NCBI GenBank assembly: GCA_014529385.2
Contig: CM043965.1
Location: 14,452,912-14,516,911, forward strand
Origin: Adiantum capillus-veneris
Taxonomy: Eukaryota > Streptophyta > Polypodiopsida > Polypodiales > Pteridaceae
Direction: 5' to 3'
Length of the DNA stretch: 64,000 nucleotides
Positions 1 through 9,018 of the stretch are shown here, piece after piece. The position numbers were made by a program, and so were the translations under genes. Within the stretch, counting starts at the first letter, position 1; every line of letters begins with the position of its first letter. The notes under the pieces are model-generated. The model searched no databases, was not told where the DNA came from, and saw only the letters and a program-made list of their open reading frames with translations.

Positions 1-3000
1 GAAGACCACGGTGAGAAGAACAAGTCCTCAGTGAAGATTCAAGAAATAAATGTGACAAACACTGTTGCAGAGGATGAGAGTCTAGTGTCAAGAGACATCT
101 ACTTCTTGAAGAATACAATGGACTCAGCTCTTCTTACAGCATCGGATGGAAATGCACTGAGTGACTGGATTATAGACTCAGGGGCATCACTTCATGTCTC
201 TCCAAACAAGGAGTGGTTTACCTCTTATGTGACCACTAAAGATCATGTTCGGCTAGGCAATGGGCAGACATGTGAGATCTTAGGTGTTGGAGATGTTCAA
301 TTGAAGTTTCAGAATGGCTCTTCTTTCACGCTGAAGAATGTGAGACATGTTTCCGCAATTACAAAGAGCTTGATCAGCACAGGTTTACTTGATGATGCTG
401 GCTACGTCACCACTTTTGGACAGAACATGTGGAAAATATCCAAGGGTTCTATGACAGTAGCACATGGAGTAAAGTCTGGAGGACTTTACATGATTTATGT
501 ATCAAATGTCTCTAAAAATGTAATCAATGTAACCGAGCAGCCGAATGTTTCTTTGTGGCATAGACGGTTAGGACGTATGTCCAAGAAGGGAATGGAAATC
601 TTGTCTCGTTCTGGTTATTTGCCTGGCTTTTCATTTGATGATTTTGAATTCTGTGAACATTGTCTGTATGGTAAGCAAACACAGCAGCCACATAAGCATA
701 GAAGCAGTAGAAGAGATACACAGTTGGCACTTGTTCATAGTGATTTGTGTGGACCTATGCCTAACCTATCTCTAGGGGGAGCTTCTTACTTTATGACATT
801 TATAGATGATTACTCGAGGAAAGTATGGGTTTACTTTCTCAAGCACAAGGATGAAGCGTTTAGTGTTTTCAAAACGTTTGTGACACTTGTGGAGAATCAG
901 AGTGGCAAGAAGCTTAAATGCTTACGCACTGACAATGGTGGAGAGTATGTTTCAAAGGCCTTTCAGGACTTTTGTGAGTCAAAAGGTATAAAACGTGAAC
1001 TTACTGCTCCTTACAATCCTCCTCAAAATGGTGTTGCTGAGAGGATGAATAGGACCATACAAGAGAAGGTCATAAGTATGTTGTCTAATGCACAACTGCC
1101 AAATGGGTTTTGGGTTGAAGCTGTATCAACAGCTGTTCATCTTGTAAATAGATCTCCTAGCAAGGTTTTGCATAAGGATTCAGTGCCAGAGATGGTATGG
1201 TCAGGCAAAATGCCCTCATACAAGCATCTCAAAGTCTTTGGTTGTGAGGCATATACTCACGTTCCAAAGGAATTTAGGAACAAACTTGAGCCAAAGAGTA
1301 GAAACTGCATCTTTCTAGGCTATGGTAATTCTGGTGAGATGGGGTACAGACTTTGGGATCCCAAATCCAGAAAGGTTGTCCGCAGCAATGATGTTCACTT
1401 TAATGAATCCAAATATCATTCTAAACCAGAGAGGGTTGAGGAGATTAGAAGAGTTGTCTTCCAAGAAGATGGACCTGCACGTGCAAGACAAAATGTCAGG
1501 GCTCAAGAGGAGCAAGGACACGATAGAGTGGAACCACAGGTTGTGGCTGAGCCTGAGCCACCTATTGTGCGTAGATCTGGACGCGTCACGCGACCTCCTG
1601 ATAGGTTTGTTCCATCTATGAATTATGTCATGTTGACTGATTGCAATGAGCCTTCATGTTACAAGGAAGCAGTGCAAATGAAGGACTTCGGGAATTGGCA
1701 ATTGGCCATGCAGTCAGAGATGACAGCTCTGCATAAAAACCAGACATGGAAGCTAGTTAAATTACCACGGGGCAAAAATTCTCTACCCTGTAAATGGGTT
1801 TACAGGTATAAGATCACTGCTCATGATAGTCAACCAAAGTACAAAGCACGGCTTGTTGCCAAGGGCTTTAAGCAAGAACAAGGCATTGACTTTGATGAAG
1901 TCTTCTCTCCGGTGGTCAAGATGACTACATTGAGATGCTTTCTTGCATTGGTTTCCATATTAGATTTGGTGTTGCACCAAATGGATGTCAAGACAGCGTT
2001 CTTGCATGGTGATTTAGATGTGGAAATTTACATGCAACAGCCAGAAGGGTTTGTTGAGAAAGGCAAGGAAGATTGGGTATGCCAGTTGTTAAAGAGTCTT
2101 TATGGCTTAAAACAATCACCGAGGGCATGGTACCATAAATTCCACAAGTTTATGCTTTCTCAAGGCTACAAACGTAGTGAGTTCGATCACTGTCTATATA
2201 CAAAGAAAGCTAAGGATGGTAGTTGGCTGATCCTTATTTTGTATGTGGATGACATGTTGATTGCTGGCAAGCACTTGGAAGAAATTTCAGCTTTGAAGTC
2301 AAAGATGGCAAAATCGTTTGACATGAAAGACATGGGTGAGGCAAGTCATATACTTGGTATGCGCATTGAGAGAGACAGATCAAAGAAGTTGATTTGGTTA
2401 TCTCAAACAGAGTATATTGACAAGGTTTTGCAACGTTTCAATATGGAGAAGGGAAAGGCATTGAGTGTTCCATTGCCACCATATGTGAAACTTAGCAAAC
2501 AAGATTGTCCTGTGTCTGAGGAAGAACAAGCTGAAATGGATAAGATTCCATATGCGTCTGCAGTGGGTAGTTTGATGTATACAATGATTGCTACTCGCCC
2601 AGACATTGCATTTGCAGTGGGAGTAGTAAGTCGATACATGTCGAACCCAGGCAAGAAACATTGGGAGGCAGTGAAAGGAATATTGAGATACCTGAAAGCT
2701 ACAAAGAGTATGCGTATATGCTATGGGAGTCAGGAGCTAAGTGTAAAGGGTTTTACAAACTCAGATTATGCAGGTGACTTAGACAACCGAATGTCTACGT
2801 CAGGGTATGTCTTTACATTGGCTGGTGGAGCAGTATCATGGCGTTCTAGATTACAAGATTGTGTTACTCAGTCTACTACAGAGGCTGAATATGTTGCAGC
2901 ATCAGAGGCATGCAAAGAATCAATTTGGCTTAATCGACTAGTAACAGATTTGGGAATCAAAGAAGAGATGCCTGTGTTATATTGTGATAGTCAAAGTGCT

Positions 3001-3201
3001 ATACAATTGGCTCGCAATCCAGTTTATCACTCAAAGACAAAGCATGTGGATGTGAAGTATCATTTCATCAGGGAAATGATCGAGGATAAGCAACTTCAGC
3101 TTGTCAAAGTTCACACCACAGAAAATCCTGCTGATCTACTTACAAAAGGACTTCCCTCAGAGAGCTTTGCGCATTTTCGCAAGCAGTTAGGTGTAGGGTA
3201 G
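1..3201 (+). CDS. Ty1/copia retrotransposon Gag-Pol, 3' portion (protease, integrase, RT, RNase H)
   Basis: The frame is open from the first base of the window, so the protein begins upstream. The sequence opens just after the point where the related element at 52.7-55.7 kb has its CCHC zinc knuckle. Visible in order: aspartic protease DSGAS (175-189); a pre-integrase segment LWHRRLGRMSKKG (about 553-590); an integrase core with D at 742, D at 931 and E at 1039, that is DD35E spacing; the Copia-type RT with YVDD at 2242-2253; and RNase H with TEAEY near 2880. There is no stop until a natural terminator at 3199-3201, so this part of the polyprotein looks coding-competent. It would make the enzymes for reverse transcription and integration of its own RNA in a cytoplasmic particle. 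Gag and the 5' LTR lie outside the window. Confidence 0.95.
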   Translation, partial: EDHGEKNKSSVKIQEINVTNTVAEDESLVSRDIYFLKNTMDSALLTASDGNALSDWIIDSGASLHVSPNKEWFTSYVTTKDHVRLGNGQTCEILGVGDVQLKFQNGSSFTLKNVRHVSAITKSLISTGLLDDAGYVTTFGQNMWKISKGSMTVAHGVKSGGLYMIYVSNVSKNVINVTEQPNVSLWHRRLGRMSKKGMEILSRSGYLPGFSFDDFEFCEHCLYGKQTQQPHKHRSSRRDTQLALVHSDLCGPMPNLSLGGASYFMTFIDDYSRKVWVYFLKHKDEAFSVFKTFVTLVENQSGKKLKCLRTDNGGEYVSKAFQDFCESKGIKRELTAPYNPPQNGVAERMNRTIQEKVISMLSNAQLPNGFWVEAVSTAVHLVNRSPSKVLHKDSVPEMVWSGKMPSYKHLKVFGCEAYTHVPKEFRNKLEPKSRNCIFLGYGNSGEMGYRLWDPKSRKVVRSNDVHFNESKYHSKPERVEEIRRVVFQEDGPARARQNVRAQEEQGHDRVEPQVVAEPEPPIVRRSGRVTRPPDRFVPSMNYVMLTDCNEPSCYKEAVQMKDFGNWQLAMQSEMTALHKNQTWKLVKLPRGKNSLPCKWVYRYKITAHDSQPKYKARLVAKGFKQEQGIDFDEVFSPVVKMTTLRCFLALVSILDLVLHQMDVKTAFLHGDLDVEIYMQQPEGFVEKGKEDWVCQLLKSLYGLKQSPRAWYHKFHKFMLSQGYKRSEFDHCLYTKKAKDGSWLILILYVDDMLIAGKHLEEISALKSKMAKSFDMKDMGEASHILGMRIERDRSKKLIWLSQTEYIDKVLQRFNMEKGKALSVPLPPYVKLSKQDCPVSEEEQAEMDKIPYASAVGSLMYTMIATRPDIAFAVGVVSRYMSNPGKKHWEAVKGILRYLKATKSMRICYGSQELSVKGFTNSDYAGDLDNRMSTSGYVFTLAGGAVSWRSRLQDCVTQSTTEAEYVAASEACKESIWLNRLVTDLGIKEEMPVLYCDSQSAIQLARNPVYHSKTKHVDVKYHFIREMIEDKQLQLVKVHTTENPADLLTKGLPSESFAHFRKQLGVG

Positions 3202-3279
3202 TACATCACTTCTCTACATCTCTTGTATATTAGCTTGTATAGTAGCTTCTCTCACACTTAAAGTACCACATTGGACTTT

Positions 3280-3502
3280 AAGTGGGAGGTTGTTGGGGTA
3301 TAAAGCCCGATGTGGTTGCCCAGGTAAGTGGGCGGGCCGCCATGTATGTACACATATTCTTTTGTAAAAACTTAATAAGAACTCACTATGCTCTACACAT
3401 CACAGTAGAGCGAGTTCACCATATCGTCGTGCTCTTCTTCTCGCACTCTCTCTCGCGTCGCACTTTCGCTCGTACTCCTTCATTTAGTACTTTGTCTTTG
3501 CA
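3280..3502 (+). repeat. Polypurine tract and 3' LTR of the first Copia element
   Basis: A polypurine tract (AAGTGGGAGGT, ending at 3290) is followed at 3291 by TGTTGGGGTATAAAG, the expected LTR start. The same tract and a TGTTGGG start flank the 3' LTR at 55726. The right boundary is uncertain because the 5' LTR is not in the window. I chose the CA at 3501-3502, which gives about 212 bp, close to the 221-bp LTR of the related element. A CA at 3549-3550 is also possible. Confidence 0.75.
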
Positions 3503-4368
3503 GAAATATTTTTTTAGGGCCTTATGAGCTGTGAAATTAACCCTCTAACATTGTGACTTGTACTTGCAGTGACTAGAATTACTCTTGAGATTATTAATCT
3601 TTTAGCAATAAAGCTACTCACATGAGCTCATCTGATTTTGGGTGAACAACAACATTTTGTACTACGTACTTAGCTATTCCAATCTACACCAATTGGGTAT
3701 CAAATAGGAAGTAAATGTTTTGTTTTTTATAAAATGCCTCTTGTAGTCCGTGCACAAAGATTTGTCGATTTAGGTAGTGTGTAAACACTCATCCTGGTGT
3801 AGATTTTTCAATTTAGGCAACCCCAATTAATCATACAAATTTGCCTATTTAGGTTGCACGAGTGCAAATTCGTGAAATTAAGCAGCACACCAAAAAATAG
3901 CAGATTCACTAGTGTAAACAATATCAATGTTGATTTGCCAGTTTAGGCAGCAGTAGTGCAGATTCGTCAATCTAGGGAGCACGGCGGATTGGTGTCGATT
4001 CACCGATTACAAAATCATGCTATATTGGCTGGCCACCACTGCCCCTAGTATGTTTTTGTTATCCGAATACATATATGATGGAATTGATTTGGATTTGGAT
4101 TTGGTTTATGATGATTGGTTGTCAACACTTTTTATGGAATTGGAATTGACATTGATGAGAATTGATTACTGAAGGATGACTATGACCAATGATATCCTAA
4201 CCCATCATGATATGACATATACTCCTTATTCTCGTGGTATGGGACACCAAAATATGCAATGTATGGATGACGACATGCATGAGCAAATTTATTTTTTTGT
4301 TACTATTTTTCCATGAATATTTTGACACATAATTTTAACCATCATTTTTGACAAGTATGATTTGTAGA
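3503..4368. other. No gene recognised; degenerate short repeats
   Basis: AT-rich DNA without a supportable ORF. Between about 3755 and 4010 a loose motif of the form GATT-TG-TCAATTTAGGCAGCAC recurs several times at roughly 40-60 base spacing. It looks like a decayed minisatellite or transposon subterminal repeats. I see nothing else. Confidence 0.5.
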
Positions 4369-4640
4369 TTCTTATCTTAGTCCTTTATGTGGATGATATG
4401 TTAATGCCTAGGAAATGCAAGGATGAGATTTCAGCCTTGAAATAAGAGTTACATGCAAAAATTGAAATGAAAGGCATGGGTGAAGCAAGCCATATCCTTG
4501 GCATGCGCATAAGGTGAGACAGATTCAAGAAATTGGTCTTTCTGTGCTAGAGTGCTCAAGCATTTCAATATGGAGAGGGGGAAGGCATTGAGTACTCCAT
4601 TGCCTCCATATGTGAAACTTTTGTCACTGAAATAGTGGGA
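4369..4640 (+). pseudogene. Copia reverse transcriptase fragment (solo)
   Basis: Translation gives ILVLYVDDMLM, then KGMGEASHILGMRI, then residues corresponding to the stretch at 2440-2490 of the first element. This is the YVDD-to-linker part of Copia RT. It has an in-frame stop right after EISALK and another after GMRIR, plus a frameshift and a short deletion after that. No LTR or other domain adjoins it. It is a remnant of a family close to the two elements at 1-3502 and 51.4-56.1 kb. Confidence 0.85.
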
Positions 4641-4749
4641 GATAGTTGGATCAACCACCTTCACTTTCTGTTGGTTATCTAACTTATAATCATGTATCGA
4701 TAATCTACAAAAATATACAAAGATTAGTTATTAACTATCAAAAGCTTCC

Positions 4750-5100
4750 TCAATGCAAAGAGTTGAGTTCGAAGGTACATCTCAAAGATGCTAGACAATA
4801 GTCATTGATCTCTTTTTGCGATCCTTTAGGAATATCAACACTCTCAGCATCTAGGACCACATAGTCTTTCCTCTGTAGAAGATGATCATTTAAAAAGGCA
4901 GCCACCCTGCAGTCTTTGGGATTGATTCTTCTCAACAATGATGGGAGTCTAGCTTTAATCTCCCGTAGCTGCTTTATTTCTAGGCCTTCTCTGTCCACAT
5001 CCAACTCCTCCTCTTCTTTCACATCCAACTCCTCCTCTTCTTTCACATCCTCCTCCTCCTCTATGATCTCCTCAATTGCCACTTTAGGCCCTTTAAGTTT
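4750..5100 (-). pseudogene. Acidic ORF remnant downstream of the H3-like pseudogene
   Basis: About 110 codons in the same frame as the histone-fold segment just upstream, separated from it by two stops. There is no ATG near its start, and the first in-frame start-like codon is GTG at 5082. The N-terminal part is a glutamate run with a duplicated VKEEEELD unit. The C-terminal part is a mixed segment containing LREIKARLPSLLRRI and RVAAFLNDHLL. I do not recognise a family. It may be the 3' part of the former H3-like gene, or an unrelated remnant. The repeated CTC/TTC-rich DNA at 5000-5065 encodes the acidic run. Confidence 0.35.
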
Positions 5101-5157
5101 TCTTGATGGAGTTATGTTAAGGATGATGATGGGTTCTCATCTTGTAGAGGTACTGGT

Positions 5158-5645
5158 TCAAGAATGTATGTACCTTAACTTCCTCAAGTTAATCATGCCT
5201 TTGTTCATTAGTGTAACCTTGTGAGAGTCGATCGCACAAATATATGCATCTTGGAAGAGGTCAATTAGGAATTCAGTAACAACATCTTGCATACAGCCCA
5301 AGGCGCTTCTTGTCAACCTTATATCGAGCTTAAATTGCTTTGCTACCTGGCTACAAAGCCATTGTAGGAATTGCAACTATAAGGGCCTTTGTGCCCTCTT
5401 GATCTTCCTTAAACATTCTACTTTTTGAGAAAATCTCCTCTTCTTTGCAAGTTGGGGCTTGATATATCAACTCCCTTTTTAAGTGAAGCCCCTTTTCCTT
5501 TGCTTTGAGCTCTCTGTTTGCCTTTAACCCTCTCCTTTCTTTGGCTCAACAGGTAGTCTTTCCTTCCTGCTATCTTCTCTGGGGACCTAGGTAGTCTTTC
5601 CTTCCTGCTATCTTCTCTGGGGACCTTCTTTGCAGTTTGTGCCAT
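5158..5645 (-). pseudogene. Divergent histone H3-like gene, decayed
   Basis: On the minus strand, 5376-5158 encodes an H3-type histone fold: VAKQFKLDIRL, then SALGCMQD, LIDLFQDAYICAI, HKVTLM and a LRKLR ending. These correspond in order and spacing to canonical H3 alpha1, loop1, alpha2, loop2 and alpha3. Upstream in the same frame, RRFSQKVECLRKIKRAQ matches the alphaN region, followed by a TAG where H3 normally has Glu, and about four residues are missing before alpha1. A separate 75-codon frame starting ATG at 5645 (MAQTAKK, rich in Lys and Arg) looks like the tail but is out of frame with the fold. Loop1 is not lengthened, so nothing marks it as centromeric H3. The fold is clear, function is unlikely, and whether it is an ancient variant or a retrocopy is unknown. 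Confidence 0.7.
5553..5628. repeat. 38-bp tandem duplication inside the H3-like tail
   Basis: Two adjacent, nearly perfect copies with unit starts at 5553 and 5591. The period of 38 is not a multiple of three, so the duplication shifts the reading frame of the N-terminal tail relative to the histone fold and contributes to the breakage. Confidence 0.85.
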
Positions 5646-5937
5646 AACTAAATGTCAATCTTGTATTATCAACAAAAATATGAGAAAAAAATATTAAGTC
5701 CAAATGAGCAACCCTCCAATTGGACTCACCATTTCATGACTCATGGCAGCCGACATTATCGCCATTATCTTATAAAAGATAATGGCAATTAGTCTCCAAA
5801 GGAGAAAGGGCAGCACGAGAGCTTGTCTGTAAATGCTTCAGCCTTTCCCCTGCACAATTTTGAAGGTGTGATGGTAGTTCGAACCCACATCGTCCTTGGA
5901 ACTCGGCTATCAGGCCTAAGAGAGAAGCCATGGGATT

Positions 5938-8900
5938 ATGAGGAGAAGACCTGGAAGAGTTTCTTCTGTGCGAAGTGCCAGCAGTCTTGCTTCATCGGCT
6001 TCTTTTTCAACACAGGCTCAATGGGCGACCTCTTCTCAGGAAGAGGAAGCACAGCAGAGGCACAACCAGTCGAGCTGCAGCGTGCATCATCCTCCTCTTC
6101 ACTCGCCTGTTTATTCCCTAAAGAAAAAGTGCACCGACCCTTCTTCTCTGCAGATATGCTTGACAGAGAACATATCGCGCAAATGCGCTCCCCAGTGTGG
6201 CAACCTGGTTGACTCTGAAATCGAAGATCTTTGCAGAAAGGGCATGCTAGATGCGGCTTTTGGGTGTTTGGACAAGCTCCCTGCCCCTCCTTGCCATGAT
6301 ACTTTGGTCTTTCTCATTAAAGCATGTACAAGACTCGGATCCCTATCTCATGCCAAGCACATTCATGCCTTTCTTCTGCAACATCAGATACCTGTGCAGG
6401 GGTCGCTCGGCGAGCATCTCATTTCAACTCTTGCCAAATTTGGCAGCCTCCACGATGCACGTGTCCTCCTTGACAGGTTGTCGTGTCGCACCTCTCTGTC
6501 ATGGTCGTCTTTAATATCTGGCCTTGTCGAACATGGGCATCCAGAGGATGCCCTCGACATGTATGCTCAAATGCTAAAAGATGGTGCAAGTGCAACAAAT
6601 CACACATTGGTGAAACTTCTCAAGGCTTGTGGCAACATCCCCGATCCAGAACAGGGCAGGAAACTCCATGCAGTTGCCCGATCGAGGGGAATCACTTCAG
6701 CTGTGTTTGTAGGTAACGTTCTCATTAGCATGTACAAAAAGTTTGGTAGCGTTGCAGAGGCAGAGGAGGTGTTTGGTGAAATTTCACAACGTGATCATGT
6801 GTCATGGAATTCAATGCTGTCAGCGTATTTGTGCCGAGGAGAAGGAGAGAAAATGCTGCTGCTTTACAGGCAGATGCGAATGGAAAGCTGCAATCCAAAT
6901 CCTCAAACTTGTCTGCTGACCCTTCAAGCTTGTTCTATGTTGATAGAGAAAGACGAAACCAGTCCGTTTAGCTGGAAGCAAGATCGACACAAATACTTGA
7001 GCATCATCCACGCACTTCATGCTGATGCCAAAAGGTTTGGCTTTGACACACATGCCTTTGTGGGTACTACCCTTGTTACTGCCTACGGCAAGTGTGGTGC
7101 CATTCGTGAAGCAGAGCACGTTTCTAGTAGTATGCCAGACAAGGATTTGGTGTCGTGGACAGCCATGTTCTCTGCATACGGTCACCAAGGCCAAGGAACT
7201 AAGGCTCTGCAACTGTACAAAAAGATGCTGGAGGAAGGTGGGAATCCAGATTCAAAGGCATTTGCAATAGCCCTTCAAGCATGTGAGGCTCTTGCACAGG
7301 AAGATCCTTCTACCAAGGTTGTAGCGCTCGAGATAGTGCATGCCCTGCACATTGATGCATGGAACAAGGGGCTTGCCTCAGATGTTGTTCTTGGTAGCTT
7401 GCTGGTAGTTCTATACAATAAATGTGGAACCATCAAAGATGTGGAGGATGTGTTCTGTGAGTTGCGCCATCGTGAGTGTACTGTGTGGACTGCCATGGTA
7501 TCAGCGTATGTTGACGAGGGCGAAGCGGAGAAGGCCATATTGCTATATAGACAGATGCTTGCAGAAGGCGTAAGGCCGGATAACCGGTCATTTGTGACTG
7601 CTTTGCATGCATGTGCCATTCTAGCGCAAGAGGAGTCTCGTCAGTTGGGGTCTCGTTCAATAAAGGAGAGGTCTTTTCACATCTCCAGAGGATTGCATGT
7701 TGATGCTCAAAGGAGAGGCCTCGCATCAGATAGTTATGTTTCTAATATGCTTATCGGTGCGTATGGTAAGTGTGGTGCCATCTCTGAAGCAGAGGATGTG
7801 TTTACCACAGTGTCACAACGGGATGAAATGGCATGGCTTAAAATGCTCACAGCATACCTAGAGCTGGGTCGAGGGGAGACTGCCTTGCTTTTCTTTAAAC
7901 ACATGCAAGAGAGAGGCACACACCCAAACCCCCAGACGCTTTTGGTTGCTATTCAGGCTTGTGGACTGCTCGCACTAGATGAAGAGACAATGGTTATAGA
8001 TGGAACACTTACAAAAATGAGGTCCTTGGAATTTGGCCAAGCACTACTGGCCGATGCCAGAAAGGAGGGCTATGATTCTGACATCTTTCTTGCTACTGCC
8101 TTTGTTAACCTCTTAGGAAAATATGGCAGTATTGAAGATGCTGAGAATGTTTTTGCTGCTTTTTCCAAGCCCAATGTCGTGCTGTGGACAGCGATGCTCT
8201 CGGCTTACACAGAGCAGGGCCAAGGAGAGAAGGCTTTGGACTTATACAAGCAGATGCAGAGAGATGGCCTTTTGACTTTGGATTACGTTATTATTGTCTG
8301 TGTTCTCCAAGCTTGCGGAAAGACAGGAAATTTGGAAGTCGCTAGGCATCTTCATTTTGTGGTTTGCTTCTCAGGACCGAGTGTAAGTGGCTTTCTTGCT
8401 AGTGTCCTTGCCTATGCATACGGGAGCTGTGCAAGGATTGGGGATTTGCAGGCAATTTTTGATGTGCTTGTTGAGCCGGATCTTATCACAATGAACTCAT
8501 GCATTGCAGGACATGCAGGGGAAGGTAACCTGTTAGCATGCGAGCAAATGGCCCTGGAAATGCAGTTAGTGGGATGTAAGCTTGACGGAATTACTTTTGC
8601 CTCTCTCCTATCGGCATGTAGTCAGGTTGGTTTAGTCTACAGGGGCTTGGAATTTGCTGAGTCCCTCTCTAGAGACCACCAATTAGCCCTAGATCCAAAG
8701 CATTACAGTACCTTACTTGACCTCCTTGGACGTGCAGGCGATTTCAATAGAATTGAGAATTTAACACAAACATCGGGATTCCAGGCAGATTCAACAAGCT
8801 GGTTGTGTTTGCTGGGTGCATGCCGCATCCATGGAAATATAGCAATGGCCAGACACGCCTTTGATGCTGCAGTTCGCATGCGGCCTAATGAGTCTGCCCC

Positions 8901-9018
8901 GTACATCTTGATGTCAGGCATGTATGTTAAAGCTGGGAGGCAGGATCTTGCAGAAGAGGTGGACAAGCTTAGATCACAAGTTTTCAAGGATGGTATGGCT
9001 TGGCCAGAGTTGGATTAG
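5938..9018 (+). CDS. PLS-class pentatricopeptide repeat protein with E-like C-terminus, no DYW domain
   Basis: Single exon, 1026 codons. The ATG at 5938 is the first Met after an in-frame TAA at 5917. The first 25 residues are rich in Arg, Ser and Ala (MRRRPGRVSSVRSASS), fitting an organelle transit peptide. PPR motifs run from about residue 120 to 940, with signature pieces such as VSWNSMLSAYLCRGEGEKML, GTTLVTAYGKCGAIREAE and VLWTAMLSAYTEQGQGEKAL. Several repeats are separated by unusually long spacers, each leading into a HALHADA-like segment. The last 75 residues (WLCLLGACRIHGN and on to the end) resemble the E1 motif. E2 and DYW are absent. The family binds organellar RNA base by base and serves editing, splicing or stability. 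If this protein edits, it would need a DYW partner. It is the only intact host-type gene visible here. Confidence 0.92.
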   Translation: MRRRPGRVSSVRSASSLASSASFSTQAQWATSSQEEEAQQRHNQSSCSVHHPPLHSPVYSLKKKCTDPSSLQICLTENISRKCAPQCGNLVDSEIEDLCRKGMLDAAFGCLDKLPAPPCHDTLVFLIKACTRLGSLSHAKHIHAFLLQHQIPVQGSLGEHLISTLAKFGSLHDARVLLDRLSCRTSLSWSSLISGLVEHGHPEDALDMYAQMLKDGASATNHTLVKLLKACGNIPDPEQGRKLHAVARSRGITSAVFVGNVLISMYKKFGSVAEAEEVFGEISQRDHVSWNSMLSAYLCRGEGEKMLLLYRQMRMESCNPNPQTCLLTLQACSMLIEKDETSPFSWKQDRHKYLSIIHALHADAKRFGFDTHAFVGTTLVTAYGKCGAIREAEHVSSSMPDKDLVSWTAMFSAYGHQGQGTKALQLYKKMLEEGGNPDSKAFAIALQACEALAQEDPSTKVVALEIVHALHIDAWNKGLASDVVLGSLLVVLYNKCGTIKDVEDVFCELRHRECTVWTAMVSAYVDEGEAEKAILLYRQMLAEGVRPDNRSFVTALHACAILAQEESRQLGSRSIKERSFHISRGLHVDAQRRGLASDSYVSNMLIGAYGKCGAISEAEDVFTTVSQRDEMAWLKMLTAYLELGRGETALLFFKHMQERGTHPNPQTLLVAIQACGLLALDEETMVIDGTLTKMRSLEFGQALLADARKEGYDSDIFLATAFVNLLGKYGSIEDAENVFAAFSKPNVVLWTAMLSAYTEQGQGEKALDLYKQMQRDGLLTLDYVIIVCVLQACGKTGNLEVARHLHFVVCFSGPSVSGFLASVLAYAYGSCARIGDLQAIFDVLVEPDLITMNSCIAGHAGEGNLLACEQMALEMQLVGCKLDGITFASLLSACSQVGLVYRGLEFAESLSRDHQLALDPKHYSTLLDLLGRAGDFNRIENLTQTSGFQADSTSWLCLLGACRIHGNIAMARHAFDAAVRMRPNESAPYILMSGMYVKAGRQDLAEEVDKLRSQVFKDGMAWPELD

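Noticed and set aside
5158-5645. Centromeric histone H3 (CenH3) gene
   Set aside because: The segment between alpha1 and alpha2 has canonical H3 length, with no added loop1 residues, and the gene is broken.
5823-6212. 129-codon plus-strand frame overlapping the start of the PPR gene
   Set aside because: It overlaps the PPR transit-peptide region in another frame, has no motif, and does not begin with a better start context.
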